59,590 nt of DNA from NCBI GenBank assembly GCA_937868025.1, contig CALMLJ010000415.1, positions 1 to 59,590 on the forward strand. Direction: 5' to 3'. Each line of letters opens with the position of its first letter. Positions within the stretch are counted from its first letter, which is position 1. The position numbers were made by a program, and so were the translations under genes. This stretch comes from an uncultured Acidimicrobiaceae bacterium (lineage in GTDB: Bacteria; Actinomycetota; Acidimicrobiia; Acidimicrobiales; Microtrichaceae). The notes beneath the pieces were generated by a model that saw only the letters and a list, made by a program, of their open reading frames with translations, was not told where the DNA came from and searched no databases. Shown here piece by piece: positions 58,511 to 59,590 of this stretch.

Positions 58511-58749
58511 CCGGTCCGATCATCGTCGGCGTCGCCGGTACTTGCGCCGTCGGACTCGGCGTGGGTGCCCTCCGGCTCATCCTTCGGCCCCGAGACCCTG
58601 CGGCGGCGCCTCCGTCCGACGAGGTCGACTTCACCAACGACCCGAAGGTCGACTCGCTCTTTCGGGAGCTCTGGCGTTTCGTCGCCGTGACCGCTGTCGG
58701 CGCCGCCGCACAGTTCATCGCTCTGATGTGGCAGCTCTCGGAGAGCTGA
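58507..58749 (+). CDS. 80-aa two-helix membrane protein
   Basis: One N-terminal helix (IIVGVAGTCAVGLGVGALRL), a charged loop (DEVDFTNDPKVDSLFREL) and a second helix. No family recognised. Start overlaps the previous stop (ATGA), so it belongs to the dedA-uppP operon. Confidence 0.5.
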   Translation: MTGPIIVGVAGTCAVGLGVGALRLILRPRDPAAAPPSDEVDFTNDPKVDSLFRELWRFVAVTAVGAAAQFIALMWQLSES

Positions 58750-58779
58750 ACATCGCCATCGACCAAAGGACCGAACGCC

Positions 58780-58902
58780 ATGGCAATCCCGTTGATCCGA
58801 GTCGCCGTAGTGTGCGCGAGCGCCGGCTACACCTACTGGCGCCTCAAGTGCGACGAGCGTGAGGCCCTGAGCGCCGCCGCTCGCGACGCCCGTCAGGACT
58901 GA
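58780..58902 (+). CDS. 40-aa membrane micro-protein
   Basis: Short helix (IPLIRVAVVCASAGYTYW) followed by a charged tail ending in DARQD. AAAGGA nine bases upstream. Thirty bp after the previous gene. Unknown function. Confidence 0.4.
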   Translation: MAIPLIRVAVVCASAGYTYWRLKCDEREALSAAARDARQD

Positions 58903-59015
58903 CCGCCTCCCGAACGCCACCCTCGACCTCGTCACTCGCGCAGGTCGAGCCGTCACCGTCGCACTGGGCGGAGCCTGTCACCGAATGTGCAGCGGTCCCG
59001 CTGATTAACCGTCGC

Positions 59016-59059
59016 CTTGCAAGCACGCACCCCTCGTCTTGCAGGCGCCTCCGTAGGTT
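59016..59059 (+). promoter_or_regulatory. CTTGCA repeats and promoter of the ABC gene
   Basis: CTTGCA at 59016 and 59038, 22 bp apart, then TAGGTT (59054-59059) as a possible -10. Another two-turn direct repeat suggestive of an OmpR-type site. Confidence 0.4.
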
Positions 59060-59133
59060 TGTCCGTGCACGGGTCATGTAGCCAGAAGTTCGAATCCTCG
59101 GGCTTGATGGCTTCACCGGACAGAGGAGACGCA

Positions 59134-59590
59134 ATGGGCAGCCTTGCCATCGAACTCAGCGGAGTGCGGCACACTTACGACGAGGTCGAGGTGTTGCACG
59201 GCATCGATCTGACCATCGAGTCGGGTGAGGTGTTCGGTTTCCTTGGGCACAACGGTGCAGGGAAGACGACGGCGATCAACATTCTGACGACCCTGATCGA
59301 GCCGACGGGCGGAATTGCTCGAGTCTGTGGCTTCGACGTCGTCGCCGATCGTGCCGACGTCACCCGGTGCATCGGCTACCTGCCGTCTGACGTCAGGCTG
59401 TACGGCCATATGACTGCTGGCGAGAACCTCGAGTTCTTTGCGAAGTTGTCGGGAGTCGCGAGCCCTCGCAGAGCTGTTGCCGAGACCTTGGACTACCTGG
59501 AGTGCGCTGAACTCGCGGATCTTCGGCTGGGTTCATTCTCGACCGGCATGCGCCAGCGGATCGGTATCGCGCAGGCAGTGTTGCATCGGC
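59134..59590 (+). CDS. ABC transporter ATP-binding protein, 3'-truncated by window edge
   Basis: 152 residues visible. Walker A GHNGAGKTT near residue 39, Q-loop region VTRCIGYLPSDVRLYGHMTA, signature FSTGMRQRIGIA (LSGGQ variant). The CcmA/DrrA-like type that energises drug or lipid export with a separate membrane subunit, not visible here. ATG 59134 follows AGAGGAG. Not obviously part of the dedA operon. Confidence 0.85.
   Translation, partial: MGSLAIELSGVRHTYDEVEVLHGIDLTIESGEVFGFLGHNGAGKTTAINILTTLIEPTGGIARVCGFDVVADRADVTRCIGYLPSDVRLYGHMTAGENLEFFAKLSGVASPRRAVAETLDYLECAELADLRLGSFSTGMRQRIGIAQAVLHR

Noticed and set aside
59070..59100. GTTCGAATCC resembling a tRNA T-loop
   Set aside because: No complementary T-stem, anticodon arm or acceptor stem around it.
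1..59590. Insertion sequences, integrases, relaxases or att repeats expected for a resistance island
   Set aside because: None recognised on either strand; only decayed fragments at about 9150, 37494 and 43355-44198 hint at rearrangement.

Overview
The window is high-GC DNA (roughly two-thirds G+C), densely packed, with many GTG starts, 4-bp ATGA/GTGA overlaps and several apparently leaderless genes. Gene content (mycothiol-type arsenate reductase fold, CsoR, CmtR-like regulators, a DPPR-synthase-like UbiA enzyme, DUF3105, DUF305) points to a high-GC actinobacterium. I cannot fix the genus from sequence alone; an acidimicrobial-type lineage is only a guess. I see no rRNA, tRNA, CRISPR array, integrase, transposase or plasmid replication gene.

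From 1 to about 43,100 it is a metal and metalloid resistance region. 1-3,923: arsenic genes (two ArsI-type C-As lyases, ArsN, ACR3-like permease, rhodanese, ArsR). 4,032-9,103: aminoglycoside-phosphotransferase-like protein divergent from MerR, then a coupled ArsR-rhodanese / MFS / methyltransferase run and CadD. 9,150-11,702: response-regulator fragment, amino-acid permease divergent from an ArsR-ArsC fusion, VOC protein. 11,796-13,134: MerR, MerT-like protein, YnfA. 13,180-14,416: ArsR with two SRPBCC proteins. 14,469-18,740 (minus): DsbA-like, VKOR, a 4-TM protein, ZIP transporter, a DUF305 fusion and an ArsR. 18,830-23,029 (plus): SCO1, DUF3703, SmtB/CzrA-type ArsR, P1B ATPase, micro-protein. 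23,054-25,000 (minus): TlpA-like, DUF3105, a 72-aa membrane protein and a YtkA-like protein. 25,051-37,640: two CmtR/CtpG-like modules, one of whose ATPases has lost its catalytic Asp, plus CPBP protease, frameshifted YcnI, a new lipoprotein, CDF exporter, CcdA and PCu(A)C. 37,675-41,253: CsoR-CopB, a small membrane protein and a DUF305 lipoprotein. 41,572-43,084: methyltransferase and a second copy of the new lipoprotein.

The most unusual signal is a 25-bp bipartite sequence, CATCGG-N7-CGATAACATCGG, found six times with identical spacing (18784, 25450, 27486 minus, 29534, 35120, 43082). It lies at the promoters of the DsbA/VKOR and SCO1 operons, both CtpG-like ATPases, PCu(A)C/CcdA, and the paired lipoprotein operons. 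It looks like the operator/promoter of one regulon, probably of the CmtR-like repressors, joining metal efflux to envelope copper and thiol chaperones.

43,107-44,321 is decayed: an alpha/beta-hydrolase tail and two pieces of a histidine kinase in opposite orientations. From 44,322 to the end the content changes to envelope functions: PepSY proteins, two OmpR/histidine-kinase pairs, an esterase, UbiA/DPPR-synthase-like enzyme, phosphodiester glycosidase, PAP2 phosphatase, WecG-type glycosyltransferase, DedA, UppP and an ABC ATPase cut by the window end. Repeated GGTGAG half-sites with 11- or 22-bp phasing suggest that one of the two-component systems controls much of this part.
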